Positions 9,246-16,258 of a DNA stretch of 64,000 nucleotides are shown here, one piece after another. The position numbers and the translations under genes were made by a program. Location: contig NZ_CP046509.1 of assembly GCF_009738185.1 (NCBI RefSeq), positions 1,987,501 to 2,051,500 of the forward strand, written 5' to 3'. The notes beneath the pieces are model-generated. The model saw nothing but the letters and a program-made list of their open reading frames with translations. It did not search any database and was not told where the DNA came from. Numbering within the stretch: the stretch's first letter is position 1; the number at the start of each line of letters is the position of its first letter. This DNA is from Erwinia sorbitola (GTDB lineage Bacteria; Pseudomonadota; Gammaproteobacteria; Enterobacterales; Enterobacteriaceae).

Positions 9246-9497
9246 TTAGCGGTTTTTACCGCCGCCGCGCTGCGAACTGGAAGATTTTGAGCTGCCGCTT
9301 TTCCCTGTGCTGCCTTTTCCGCCTTTAGATGTAGCTGAATCCGGTACGTTTACACCACAGCCCCCATGGAGACTGTAAGAGGTTGTGCTGCCTCCTTTAC
9401 CATTTTCTGTGTGGCTGTAGCTACCGCCAAATGAACAGCTGCCAATTGAAAAACCGCCAGCTACAACATTCATTTCCTGTGTGGAGAGTTCGCGCAT
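9246..9497 (-). CDS. Double-glycine leader peptide, candidate class II microcin precursor
   Basis: An 83-residue precursor. The leader MRELSTQEMNVVAGG has the enterobacterial microcin pattern (MRxL/I...xxxGG), so cleavage by the adjacent C39 peptidase after Gly-15 would release a 68-residue peptide. The mature part is rich in Gly and Ser, has two Cys (residues 21 and 47) that could form a disulfide, and ends in a basic Ser/Gly/Lys tail. I do not recognise the mature sequence. The tail is Ser-rich but lacks the usual siderophore-microcin ending, so it should not be called class IIb without more evidence. The ATG at 9497 is chosen because the leader begins there and AGGA precedes it; an upstream in-frame start at 9536 adds a poor extension. 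It lies 10 nt after the ClpP-like gene and before the exporter genes. Confidence 0.82.
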   Translation of the reverse strand: MRELSTQEMNVVAGGFSIGSCSFGGSYSHTENGKGGSTTSYSLHGGCGVNVPDSATSKGGKGSTGKSGSSKSSSSQRGGGKNR

Positions 9498-9507
9498 ATT
9501 ATAATTC

Positions 9508-10266
9508 CTATCTACAATGGTTAGCGAAAATAACACCGTTTTTTTTCATTGACTGAAGCCATTTTTCCTGGCCTTCAGAATAAAAAATATTGTTCACACC
9601 AAATGCTTCCAGGTCTTCCTTAGAATATGAGAACCATTTTTCTGGAAACCGTTGGTGATAATTTCTAAGGAGCTGCGGGCAAAATCCTATTTTATATTCC
9701 ACTCCAATGGTGCGATAAAAATCACTCTCCATTTTTTTTAAAGCCAGAAATTCTGGCGCTGAAAAAAACTGTTGTCTGGTGATTTTTTCATTCGTGTAGT
9801 CGATAGTGAATTCAGCTTTAGGGCTGTGTGCGCTACCGTGCCATAACAGGTAAGAGTCAGGATTTATTTTTTTCTTTATACCCGCTGGGAATATGTAATT
9901 AGCGCAGGCTGAAGCGCAGACACTGCGTATTTCAATGTTTATTTTTCTCTGGTGAATAGCAAGACCGATATTCATCGCTGGAGCAATAGAGCCGCCAATG
10001 CTATTAATCGATAAGGTTTTTATCTGATGAGCTATAAGTAACTTATTAACGGTGGCGTCAGCGTTATCATCAATTTTCCCGTCATAGTAAAGCGTGTCGC
10101 CTTTAACATAAACAACGGGCGGTTCCAGTAGCACGCGCTCATCCTTAATATCAATTGGATGCCATGCTGCACAGATAAATGGAATACCGCTCAAGAGAAG
10201 AGTGAGTAAAGAATATTTTGAAATCTGACAGAAGAGTGCCACATCAACCCTGATGTTATTCATCAT
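9508..10266 (-). CDS. Periplasmic ClpP/crotonase-fold protein, first gene of the microcin operon
   Basis: 252 residues with an N-terminal hydrophobic segment (about 18-34) that reads as a signal peptide. The core resembles ClpP-like secreted proteins (the COG3904 type): an SIGGS turn at 89-93 like the ClpP SPGG loop, CASAC with candidate nucleophile Ser-119, and His-143 in LLWHGS 24 residues later, close to the Ser-His spacing of ClpP (25). The late EDLEAFGVNNIF block resembles the GLVD segment of the fold. Several Cys (117, 121, 196, 251) suit a periplasmic protein. It lies 10 nt before the microcin gene in the same direction. A role in immunity, maturation or quality control of the peptide is inference; no function is known to me. 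Confidence 0.75.
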   Translation of the reverse strand: MMNNIRVDVALFCQISKYSLLTLLLSGIPFICAAWHPIDIKDERVLLEPPVVYVKGDTLYYDGKIDDNADATVNKLLIAHQIKTLSINSIGGSIAPAMNIGLAIHQRKINIEIRSVCASACANYIFPAGIKKKINPDSYLLWHGSAHSPKAEFTIDYTNEKITRQQFFSAPEFLALKKMESDFYRTIGVEYKIGFCPQLLRNYHQRFPEKWFSYSKEDLEAFGVNNIFYSEGQEKWLQSMKKNGVIFANHCR

Positions 10267-10361
10267 TGAATTAATATCCTGTACTGACGCGAAAATAGAA
10301 CCGTGTGAGAATCCATTTTTATGCTTAAGGCATCGAGCGGATTTAATCTAAAGGTAAACTT

Positions 10362-10520
10362 ATGTCATCTCAAAGTAAACAAGTGAAACAAAATATTTCA
10401 TTAAAATATTTTATTGTTATTTATCAGTATCTTGATGTCTATTGTTTTTTTGTGGCGAACTGTGTGGGCATCCTGGGTTACCTCCTGAATTTTAATACAG
10501 TTAATCAAAATTACCATTAG
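10362..10520 (+). CDS. Small hydrophobic protein ORF, possible microcin immunity gene
   Basis: A 52-codon ORF with an AAGG box 7 nt before its ATG. The product has a basic N-terminus (SSQSKQVKQ) then a long hydrophobic stretch (about residues 15-44) with one Asp, so a single-pass or hairpin inner-membrane protein. It is divergent from the microcin operon, 95 bp from it, in AT-rich DNA. Known microcin immunity proteins are small membrane proteins coded next to the peptide, which fits. Chance is a real alternative because AT-rich DNA readily gives hydrophobic ORFs. I recognise no homologue. Confidence 0.35.
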   Translation: MSSQSKQVKQNISLKYFIVIYQYLDVYCFFVANCVGILGYLLNFNTVNQNYH

Positions 10521-10824
10521 TTGCAACATATTGGTTCCCGTCTGATCACCTCCAGGAAAAGTGCAGGCCTCCTCACTTTACCCTTTCGATTCTTTTTCAC
10601 CTGTATTACACTTCTCCATAATTCCTGCATAAATCACTTCGTAAACATATTTTATTTCAATTCCTTACCTGATCCTTCTTATTTTCTCCATGATTGGCGT
10701 CAAAATGTCTTTTATGCTTTCACGGCTTTACTTTGGCTCTGAGTACTTGACATTCAGCATCGTAGACTTGCTTTCGTCATCACGACAACTGAATTGCCAC
10801 AGACTGAAATACAAGGAAAATATA
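10521..10824. other. Gene-free stretch upstream of spy
   Basis: AT-rich DNA between the small ORF and spy. It should hold the spy promoter, which in E. coli is driven by CpxR and BaeR. I could not place a CpxR or BaeR site with confidence, and I see no repeat or RNA gene. Confidence 0.5.
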
Positions 10825-11313
10825 ATGCGTAAATTAACTTCTTTCGTTGTTGCCGCTACACTGGCCCTCGGCTCTGCTGGTATTGTTCATGCCGCAGCAG
10901 ATACATTGACGCCATCTCCAGCGGGTGCTGAAAAACCAATGATGCATAAAGGCCTTCATCATGGTGGTATGCATAACATGTTTAACGAACTGAATCTGAC
11001 TGACGCGCAGAAACAGCAAATGCGCACTATCCGCAAAGATGCGCATAAAGAGATGCAGCGTCCGTCGCTGGAAGAGCGTAAAGCTATGCACAGTATTATT
11101 GCTTCAGATACCTTTGACAGCGCTAAAGCAGAAGCGCAGGCCGCTAAAATGGCGGAAAACGGCAAAGCGCGTGCACTGCTGATGATGCAGACTCAGAACA
11201 AACTGTACAACGTGCTGACTCCAGAACAGAAGAAGCAGTTTAATCAGAATTTTGAGAAGCGTCTGACAGAAAAACCTCAGCATGAAGGTAAAATGCCTGC
11301 TGCGGACGATTAA
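10825..11313 (+). CDS. spy: Periplasmic ATP-independent chaperone Spy
   Basis: Holdase chaperone that protects unfolded proteins in the periplasm under envelope stress. 162 residues with a signal peptide (MRKLTSFVVAATLALG.., cleaved near VHA-AA). The mature part carries the two LTxxQ repeats of the Spy/CpxP family (LTDAQKQQM and LTPEQKKQF) and blocks shared with E. coli Spy such as EERKAMHSIIASDTFD and NFEKRLTE. The start at 10825 has AAGGA ahead of it and gives the normal signal peptide; the same frame runs open back to 10690 without meaning. Cpx/Bae control is known for the family. Confidence 0.95.
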   Translation: MRKLTSFVVAATLALGSAGIVHAAADTLTPSPAGAEKPMMHKGLHHGGMHNMFNELNLTDAQKQQMRTIRKDAHKEMQRPSLEERKAMHSIIASDTFDSAKAEAQAAKMAENGKARALLMMQTQNKLYNVLTPEQKKQFNQNFEKRLTEKPQHEGKMPAADD

Positions 11314-11335
11314 AAGTCGCTGAATCAGATAGGAG

Positions 11336-11390
11336 ACCGCCGACGTTGCCCATCTTGCCTGAAAGGCGGTGGTCAGCGTCGGCGGTTTTG
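11336..11390. terminator. Terminator between spy and cho
   Basis: Ten-bp arms ACCGCCGACG (11336-11345) and CGTCGGCGGT (11377-11386) flank a 31-nt loop and are followed by TTTGTTT. It lies between the convergent spy and cho genes and most likely ends spy. Confidence 0.75.
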
Positions 11391-11391
11391 T

Positions 11392-12267
11392 TTATGGCGT
11401 GGCGACGGGCAGGGGGATCACCGGCAGTTTGCCCGAGAGCAGCGGCCGGCAAAGGATTTTGTAGCCGTCGCTGTCAAATCCTGGCGGTGTGCTGCATAGC
11501 GTTACCGCATCTTCAAGTTCGCTGACTGACCCCAGATACAGCCAGTTATTAATCACATGTATCTGCTTCTGCATAACGCCTTCTTCAACTACCGCCACTG
11601 CACCAGGCCACGGCCAGCACTGAAGCTGCACAGCCTCCAGGGCCGTCAGCAACCGCTGCTGATGATCTTCTACAGGCTCCTGACCGCAGCAGGCCCCGGC
11701 ACAGCGGCGCAGGCCAAAGCGAAAGCAGGCTCGTCCCTTGCTGAGTGGCTCAAGGCCCAGCAATCCATAACAGAGGCGCTGTTCATCGGCAATTTTTTCC
11801 AGCGTGGCCAGTGCAGCGCGGCGATGAGCGTACAAACCGAACAGATTGGGCGTATGGGAGAAGTCGACTTCTTTGGCATACACGACTTCGGGCCGGTTGT
11901 TGCGGATCAGCAGCGAGCAAAGCTGACGATTTTTGCGCAGGCGTTTATTGAATAGCGGCTGTTGTAGTTTGATCATCTGCGCTTCCAGCAGCAGGGCACC
12001 CATCTCTCCGGCGGTAGGAATAAAGCTGATACGCCGCGCCTGGTAGAGCATTTTTGCTTCAGCGGGAGTGCGCAGATGAGACAGCACCCGGCTGCGGATA
12101 TTGACGCTTTTGCCAATATAGAGCGGCAGAGTTTCACTCTCACCGTGAAAGATATAGACACCGGGAAGGTTAGGCAGGCTGGCAAGCCATGGTCGTAGCT
12201 GTTCAGGATACTGATAGATCGCCTCAGCCTCGAATTCCAGGCGATGGCTGGCTGCTTTTCTTGTCAC
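11392..12267 (-). CDS. cho: Excinuclease Cho (UvrC-like endonuclease)
   Basis: Alternative nuclease for the 3' incision in UvrAB nucleotide excision repair. 291 residues with an N-terminal GIY-YIG domain: LPGVYIFHGESETLPLYIG, then Arg in NIRSRVLSHL and a Glu in GALLLEAQ. The rest follows E. coli Cho (KEVDFS..PNLFGL, ADEQRLCYGLLGLEP, RCAGACCG). It starts with GTG at 12267, with GGAGG 5 nt ahead. A consensus LexA box lies 14-33 nt upstream, consistent with the SOS control known for cho. It is convergent with spy and follows nadE in the same direction. Confidence 0.94.
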   Translation of the reverse strand: MTRKAASHRLEFEAEAIYQYPEQLRPWLASLPNLPGVYIFHGESETLPLYIGKSVNIRSRVLSHLRTPAEAKMLYQARRISFIPTAGEMGALLLEAQMIKLQQPLFNKRLRKNRQLCSLLIRNNRPEVVYAKEVDFSHTPNLFGLYAHRRAALATLEKIADEQRLCYGLLGLEPLSKGRACFRFGLRRCAGACCGQEPVEDHQQRLLTALEAVQLQCWPWPGAVAVVEEGVMQKQIHVINNWLYLGSVSELEDAVTLCSTPPGFDSDGYKILCRPLLSGKLPVIPLPVATP

Positions 12268-12280
12268 TCACACCTCCGTT

Positions 12281-12300
12281 TACTGGTCAGGCATACAGTA
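12281..12300 (-). promoter_or_regulatory. LexA box upstream of cho
   Basis: The 20-mer TACTGGTCAGGCATACAGTA has the full SOS box frame TACTG-N10-CAGTA. It lies just upstream of the cho start on the minus strand, where it could cover the promoter. Confidence 0.85.
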
Positions 12301-12316
12301 TAGCAGGAGATGTGCA

Positions 12317-12345
12317 GGGACGAAGCACCAGTTGCGCTTCGCCCC
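12317..12345 (-). terminator. Hairpin downstream of nadE
   Basis: On the minus strand GGGGCGAAGC pairs with GCTTCGTCCC (10 bp with one G-U pair) a few bases after the nadE stop. No T-run follows, so it may be an mRNA end stabiliser rather than an efficient terminator. Confidence 0.45.
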
Positions 12346-12351
12346 CTGAGT

Positions 12352-13179
12352 TTACTTTTTCCAGAAATCGTCGAAAACAGTGATCGGTGGACGACGTTTA
12401 TGCTCGGTTTTCAGATACCAGTTTTCAATGGTTTTCGCCGCATCAGCATCAATGCTTTCACCCTGTAAATAGCGATCAATCATTTCATAGGTCACACCCA
12501 GCGCCACTTCATCCTGAAGGCCGGGACGATCGTCTTCAAGATCCGCCGTTGGCTGCTTGAGATAGAGATGCTCCGGGCATCCCAGCGCTTTCAGTAGCTG
12601 TTTCCCCTGGCCCTTATTCAGACGGAACAGCGGATTGATATCGGTTCCACCATCGCCGTATTTGGTGAAAAATCCGGTGACAGCTTCGGCCGCATGATCG
12701 GTGCCCACCACCACGCCAGAGGTCATGCCAGCGATACTGTACTGAGCTTTCATTCGCTCACGCGCTTTCTCGTTACCACGGATAAAGTCAGACAGGGTGA
12801 TACCTGCATCACGCAGCGCCTGCTCGCTGGCCTGTACGGCAGCCTTGATATTAACAGTCAGCACGCGGTCGGGCTGGATAAAGGTAATTGCATCCTGGCA
12901 ATCCTGCTCATCAGCCTGCACGCCGTGCGGCAGACGAACGGCAATAAACTGGTAACTGTTATCACCGCTTTCTTCGCGCAGTTCGTTGATGGCGGTCTGG
13001 CATAGTTTACCGGCCAGCGTAGAGTCCTGCCCGCCGCTGATCCCCAGCACCAGTGTTTTCAGAAACGGATAGGTTTTCAGGTATGACTTAAGAAACTCGA
13101 CGCTGGTGCGTACTTCTTCACGGGGATCGATCGTGGGTTTTACGCCCAGTGCTTTGATAATTTCCTGTTGCAAAGTCAT
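12352..13179 (-). CDS. nadE: NH3-dependent NAD+ synthetase
   Basis: Final step of NAD synthesis: deamido-NAD, ATP and ammonia give NAD. The 275 residues equal E. coli NadE. The ATP-pyrophosphatase P-loop GISGGQDST is at residues 46-54; further conserved parts are YSIAGMTSGVVVGTDHAAEA, the FTKYGDGGTD loop, TADLEDDRPG and the C-terminal HKRRPPITVFDDFWKK. No glutaminase domain is present, so it uses free ammonia. It is a single gene between cho and the MFS gene on the same strand, each with its own spacing. Confidence 0.97.
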   Translation of the reverse strand: MTLQQEIIKALGVKPTIDPREEVRTSVEFLKSYLKTYPFLKTLVLGISGGQDSTLAGKLCQTAINELREESGDNSYQFIAVRLPHGVQADEQDCQDAITFIQPDRVLTVNIKAAVQASEQALRDAGITLSDFIRGNEKARERMKAQYSIAGMTSGVVVGTDHAAEAVTGFFTKYGDGGTDINPLFRLNKGQGKQLLKALGCPEHLYLKQPTADLEDDRPGLQDEVALGVTYEMIDRYLQGESIDADAAKTIENWYLKTEHKRRPPITVFDDFWKK

Positions 13180-13252
13180 TAAACTCTCCTCAGATTCAGC
13201 GCCGACTCACGGCGGCCGGATGCGTGTATTGTCAGTTAAAACTAACGCGACG

Positions 13253-13289
13253 GGCGCGAAACAACAATAACTCCATCGTTATTCGCGCC
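13253..13289 (-). terminator. Inverted repeat between the MFS gene and nadE
   Basis: GGCGCG (13253-13258) pairs with CGCGCC (13284-13289), and inside it AATAAC pairs with GTTATT, leaving a 7-nt bulge on the left arm. It could end the tetR-MFS transcript. No T-run is evident. Confidence 0.4.
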
Positions 13290-13302
13290 ATACGCTGATA
13301 AA

Positions 13303-14493
13303 TCAGGCGTTTTTCGGTTTTAATGCCAGCACGTTAAACATCACTATTGCCAGCATATAGCAACCAAAAATGGTCGCAGTCATGGTAAGCAAAGAGGTAC
13401 CACCGATGCCGGTAACCGGAACGCTGATGCCGCCCAGGGTGAACATCGTTACGCCTATTACCGCAGAGGCGCTGCCAGCCCGGTGACCCTGACTCTGCAT
13501 TGCCAGCGATGATGCGGTAACGGAAATCACCCCGTTACTGGCTACGCTGAAGAACAGCGCCACCAGAACCAGCGGCAGGGCAGCCCCGGTTAACCCGGCC
13601 AGCAGCAGGCTGCCCGAAGAGATAAAGGCCAGCGTCAGACCACCTTTTAATACCCGGTATTCGCCCCATAGCGGGCTGAGGCGGGCACTAACCTGTGATG
13701 CAATAATCAGGCCGATACCGTTGGCGGCGAAACATAAACTGAATGTTTGCGGCGAAAGCTGATAGACCTGTTGCAAAACAAAAGGGGACGCGCCGATATA
13801 AGCAAACATGCCGGCCATCATAAAGCCCTGCGTCAGGCAGAAGCCCATAAACGGACGATGAGTTATTACCTGCCCCAGGGCAGCCCATGCTGAAAAAATA
13901 CTGCCCTGGCTGCGCCGCTCCGGCACCAGCGTTTCATGCAGCTTAACTCGTGCGAGGATCAACAGCAGCAGCGCGATGACAGCGATAACCATAAACAACC
14001 CTCGCCAGTCGAGGAAAGCCATCAATGCTCCACCCATCACCGGTGCGGCAATCGGTGCCAGCCCGTTTACCAGCATCAGCAGAGCAAAAAAGCGGGTGAG
14101 TTCATGACCACTGTACATATCCCGTGCAATAGCACGTGACAGTACCGCTCCACCGGCACCGGACAGCCCCTCAAACAGGCGCGCCAGCAGCAGCTGATTG
14201 ATATCCTGCGCCATGGCGCAGCCTATGGAAGCAACCAACAGCAGCACCAGTGACAGCAGCAGGGGGCGGATGCGGCCATACTTATCGCTCAGAGGGCCAA
14301 AAAATAGCTGGCCAAGGCCGAGGCCGAGCAGCCCGGCAGTGAGACTAAGCTGGGCCGTGGCCGTTGGGGTGTTGAGATCTGCTGCCAGCTCCGGCAGGGC
14401 AGGCAGATAGAGATCGATGCAGAGCGGGCCAAGGGCTGCCAGCAACCCGAGTGTGATAGCGTAACCCAGGCGTTTGTTTTGTACAGGTGTCAT
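13303..14493 (-). CDS. Bcr/CflA-family multidrug efflux MFS transporter
   Basis: Proton-driven drug exporter of the inner membrane (DHA1 family). 396 residues with about 12 hydrophobic helices. Motif A between helices 2 and 3 reads GPLSDKYGRIRPLL, motif D1 appears as DLYLPALPELAADL at helix 1, and helix 5 carries GLAPIAAPVMGG. Its length and motifs are those of Bcr and YdhC. The substrate cannot be read from the sequence. Its start overlaps the stop of the TetR gene by 4 bp, so the two are co-transcribed and the regulator probably controls the pump. Confidence 0.85.
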   Translation of the reverse strand: MTPVQNKRLGYAITLGLLAALGPLCIDLYLPALPELAADLNTPTATAQLSLTAGLLGLGLGQLFFGPLSDKYGRIRPLLLSLVLLLVASIGCAMAQDINQLLLARLFEGLSGAGGAVLSRAIARDMYSGHELTRFFALLMLVNGLAPIAAPVMGGALMAFLDWRGLFMVIAVIALLLLILARVKLHETLVPERRSQGSIFSAWAALGQVITHRPFMGFCLTQGFMMAGMFAYIGASPFVLQQVYQLSPQTFSLCFAANGIGLIIASQVSARLSPLWGEYRVLKGGLTLAFISSGSLLLAGLTGAALPLVLVALFFSVASNGVISVTASSLAMQSQGHRAGSASAVIGVTMFTLGGISVPVTGIGGTSLLTMTATIFGCYMLAIVMFNVLALKPKNA

Positions 14494-15074
14494 GATTCCT
14501 CTGTTTTAAAAAGCAGGTCGTTTATGTGTTGATACAACGTGTAGAGACGCTCCGGTGACGCTTTCTGCGGAGTCAACCGGCGATAGGAGGTGCCATCGAC
14601 CAGTACGGCGATGATTTCAACGCTGGCATGAATACGTTCAGCGCTGAATCCGGGATGCATTCGGGAAGCTTTTTCGCAGGCGTGTCTGAACATGCGCTCA
14701 TCAGCATCGGCCATCATTTTGGCTATGCGGGGATTGCGGGTGGCCTCCGCAGCCACCTCCATCATCAACGCTTCGTCATCGCTATTCTGCATCTGACGCC
14801 ACGCCAGCAGTTCACAGAGGTGAACATTGCTGCTGGTGGCGAGCATTTCATGCACGCGTGAATCGACAATTCGCTTCACAATTTCTTCGATGATGGCGTC
14901 TTTATTTGTAAAGTATCGATAAATCTGCCCGACGCTTAACTGCGCCTCGCTGGCGAGCTGCGCCATACTGGCTGCGTGAAAACCGTGCTGACGAAAACAG
15001 CGTCTGGCGGCGACAATAATTTCGTCCTGGCGCAGCCTGTGGCGGGCATCGCGGGCTGTTCTCTGGATACTCAT
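14490..15074 (-). CDS. TetR/AcrR-family transcriptional regulator
   Basis: 194 residues. The N-terminal helix-turn-helix is typical (about residues 15-62: IIVAARRCFRQHGFHAASMAQLASEAQLSVGQIYRYFTNKDAI). The C-terminal ligand and dimer region matches no member I can name. It is cotranscribed with the downstream efflux gene (4-bp overlap) and divergent from osmE. A 12-bp palindrome and a larger inverted/direct repeat in the tetR-osmE gap are candidate operators. Repression of its own operon is the expected arrangement, inferred from family and layout. Confidence 0.88.
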   Translation of the reverse strand: MSIQRTARDARHRLRQDEIIVAARRCFRQHGFHAASMAQLASEAQLSVGQIYRYFTNKDAIIEEIVKRIVDSRVHEMLATSSNVHLCELLAWRQMQNSDDEALMMEVAAEATRNPRIAKMMADADERMFRHACEKASRMHPGFSAERIHASVEIIAVLVDGTSYRRLTPQKASPERLYTLYQHINDLLFKTEES

Positions 15075-15137
15075 CGGGACTCCGCGTTAGCAAATGAAAC
15101 CTGCAAGCGCGGATTGCACAAGCCAGGATTTGGGTGT

Positions 15138-15149
15138 GAATGTTCATTC
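15138..15149. promoter_or_regulatory. Palindrome upstream of tetR, candidate operator
   Basis: GAATGTTCATTC is a perfect 12-bp palindrome, 64 nt upstream of the tetR-family start codon. Size and position fit a TetR-family operator. No direct evidence of binding. Confidence 0.4.
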
Positions 15150-15167
15150 TCAGTCAAGGGATTATAA

Positions 15168-15215
15168 GCGTCAAAGGCATAAAGTGATAATAATTTGACG
15201 CCATAAAGTTGATAA
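15168..15215. promoter_or_regulatory. Inverted and direct repeats in the tetR-osmE gap
   Basis: GCGTCAAA (15168-15175) and TTTGACGC (15194-15201) are an 8-bp inverted repeat. Overlapping it, CATAAAGTGATAA and CATAAAGTTGATAA form a near-perfect direct repeat with a 23-24-bp period. This could be an operator for the divergent regulator or part of the osmE promoter. Confidence 0.4.
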
Positions 15216-15271
15216 ATCTGCATTTCTATTCCAGGCTTATCGATACATGGATAATAAAAGAGGAAGAAAAC

Positions 15272-15607
15272 ATGCGTAAATTGACGGGATTGATTGGTGC
15301 TGCGGTGGCTCTGGCTGTGTTATCTGGTTGTACAGCTTATGACCGTGTCGAAAGCTATGCGACTAAGCCAGTCGTTCAGGATGTGAAAAAAGGGATGACC
15401 CGCCAGCAGGTTCGTGACATCGCCGGACCACCATCAACCGAAATTACCATGGTACATGCACGCGGTACCTGCCAGACCTATGTTCTGGGAGAGCGTGACG
15501 GTAAACAACAGACTTACTTTGTCAGTTATTCTGATACCGGTCGTGTAATGAATTACGGTTTCCAGAGCTGCAAAGAGTACGATACCGATCCGCAGGCTAA
15601 TCAATAA
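15272..15607 (+). CDS. osmE: Osmotically inducible lipoprotein OsmE
   Basis: Outer-membrane lipoprotein of the SmpA/OmlA (BamE-like) fold. 111 residues, start at 15272 with AGGAAG ahead. The signal peptide ends in the lipobox LSGC. The mature part matches E. coli OsmE: TAYDR, VVQDVKKGMTRQQVRDIAG, HARGTCQTYVLG and the C-terminal EYDTDPQA. In E. coli it is induced by osmolarity and in stationary phase; I cannot identify the promoter type here. A strong terminator follows, and then an unrelated peptide gene. Confidence 0.95.
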   Translation: MRKLTGLIGAAVALAVLSGCTAYDRVESYATKPVVQDVKKGMTRQQVRDIAGPPSTEITMVHARGTCQTYVLGERDGKQQTYFVSYSDTGRVMNYGFQSCKEYDTDPQANQ

Positions 15608-15630
15608 TCCATTGCGGTTCGATAATAAAC

Positions 15631-15655
15631 GGTCACCTTACGGTGGCCTTTTTTA
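15631..15655 (+). terminator. osmE intrinsic terminator
   Basis: GGTCACC (15631-15637) pairs with GGTGGCC (15642-15648) with one G-U pair around TTAC, followed by TTTTTT. Confidence 0.88.
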
Positions 15656-15798
15656 TATTCATTTTTTATTAATTCAGCTGATTATTTGTTAATATTTTGT
15701 AATACTGTGCATCCTCGCATAAATTCCTCCTATTTTTTACGATAATTGAATTTATTGGTCGTAATATATTTAAATTGATTTTTAACAAAACCTCTTTA

Positions 15799-15834
15799 TA
15801 TTTAACTCATTCAATAATATCAATGAGTTAAATA
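15799..15834. repeat. 13-bp perfect inverted repeat upstream of the orphan peptide gene
   Basis: TATTTAACTCATT (15799-15811) and AATGAGTTAAATA (15822-15834) are perfect 13-bp arms around a 10-nt AT spacer. It lies in a very AT-rich stretch 155 nt before the peptide gene. It could be an operator or a cruciform or RNA hairpin; there is no T-run. Confidence 0.65.
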
Positions 15835-15905
15835 AATAATTATTTTATTCCACCTGATTTATTTGATGTTAACAGGCGGCGAACACTAATTATGGACGGT
15901 TCACT

Positions 15906-15974
15906 ATGTCCTGTTTAGTGAAATTCGATTTTAATGTTCATGGGCACCGGGTAGTGCCCCAGTGGTTAATTTAA
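15906..15974 (+). CDS. Possible 22-codon leader ORF before the orphan peptide
   Basis: An ATG-TAA ORF of 22 codons with GGACGG ahead ends 14 nt before the peptide gene start. It spans a hairpin GGGCAC/GTGCCC (15942-15959). It could be a leader peptide that affects the next gene, or chance. Confidence 0.2.
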   Translation: MSCLVKFDFNVHGHRVVPQWLI

Positions 15975-15988
15975 CTAAGGAGTTTTAG

Positions 15989-16228
15989 ATGAAAGAATTA
16001 TCAATTTCCCAGGTAGAAAAAGTAAGCGGTGGTTTTAACTTTGGTTCATTCTTAAGTGCCATCGGACTTAAAGGAACGGGTAAACTGGTCAATGCAATTG
16101 AAACAGAAATTTACGACGCTACTTTTGGCAAAATCCCAGTCGTAGGGCCGGCTTTTAAAGATATTTGTACCGACTTTTTCGGTCAGGGTTTCTCACCTTC
16201 ACAGTCAAATAATAAGCCCGCTGAATAA
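15989..16228 (+). CDS. Orphan double-glycine leader peptide, candidate microcin
   Basis: A 79-residue protein starting MKELSISQVEKVSGG, a classic double-glycine leader of the kind cleaved by C39 peptidase exporters. The predicted mature peptide has 64 residues: an amphipathic or hydrophobic first half (FGSFLSAIGLKGTGK), a central KIPVVGPAF, one Cys (residue 60) and a polar tail. AAGGAG lies 7 nt before the ATG. It stands alone between osmE and katE with its own terminator and AT-rich upstream DNA, an arrangement typical of a cassette insertion. No exporter or immunity gene adjoins it; the CvaA/CvaB-like pair at 5750-9146 is the only exporter in the window. I do not recognise the mature sequence. 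Confidence 0.75.
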   Translation: MKELSISQVEKVSGGFNFGSFLSAIGLKGTGKLVNAIETEIYDATFGKIPVVGPAFKDICTDFFGQGFSPSQSNNKPAE

Positions 16229-16258
16229 TCAGTAGTCTTGCTATGAAACTGTTGTAAG

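Noticed and set aside
9246..9497. Calling the peptide a class IIb siderophore microcin
   Set aside because: The tail is Ser/Gly-rich but ends in QRGGGKNR and lacks the typical C-terminal SGSGYNSATSSSGSGS-like module, and no siderophore-attachment genes (mceC, mceI, mceJ types) are present.
10521..10742. 73-codon plus-strand ORF upstream of spy
   Set aside because: TTG start, no ribosome site, and content typical of random AT-rich translation.
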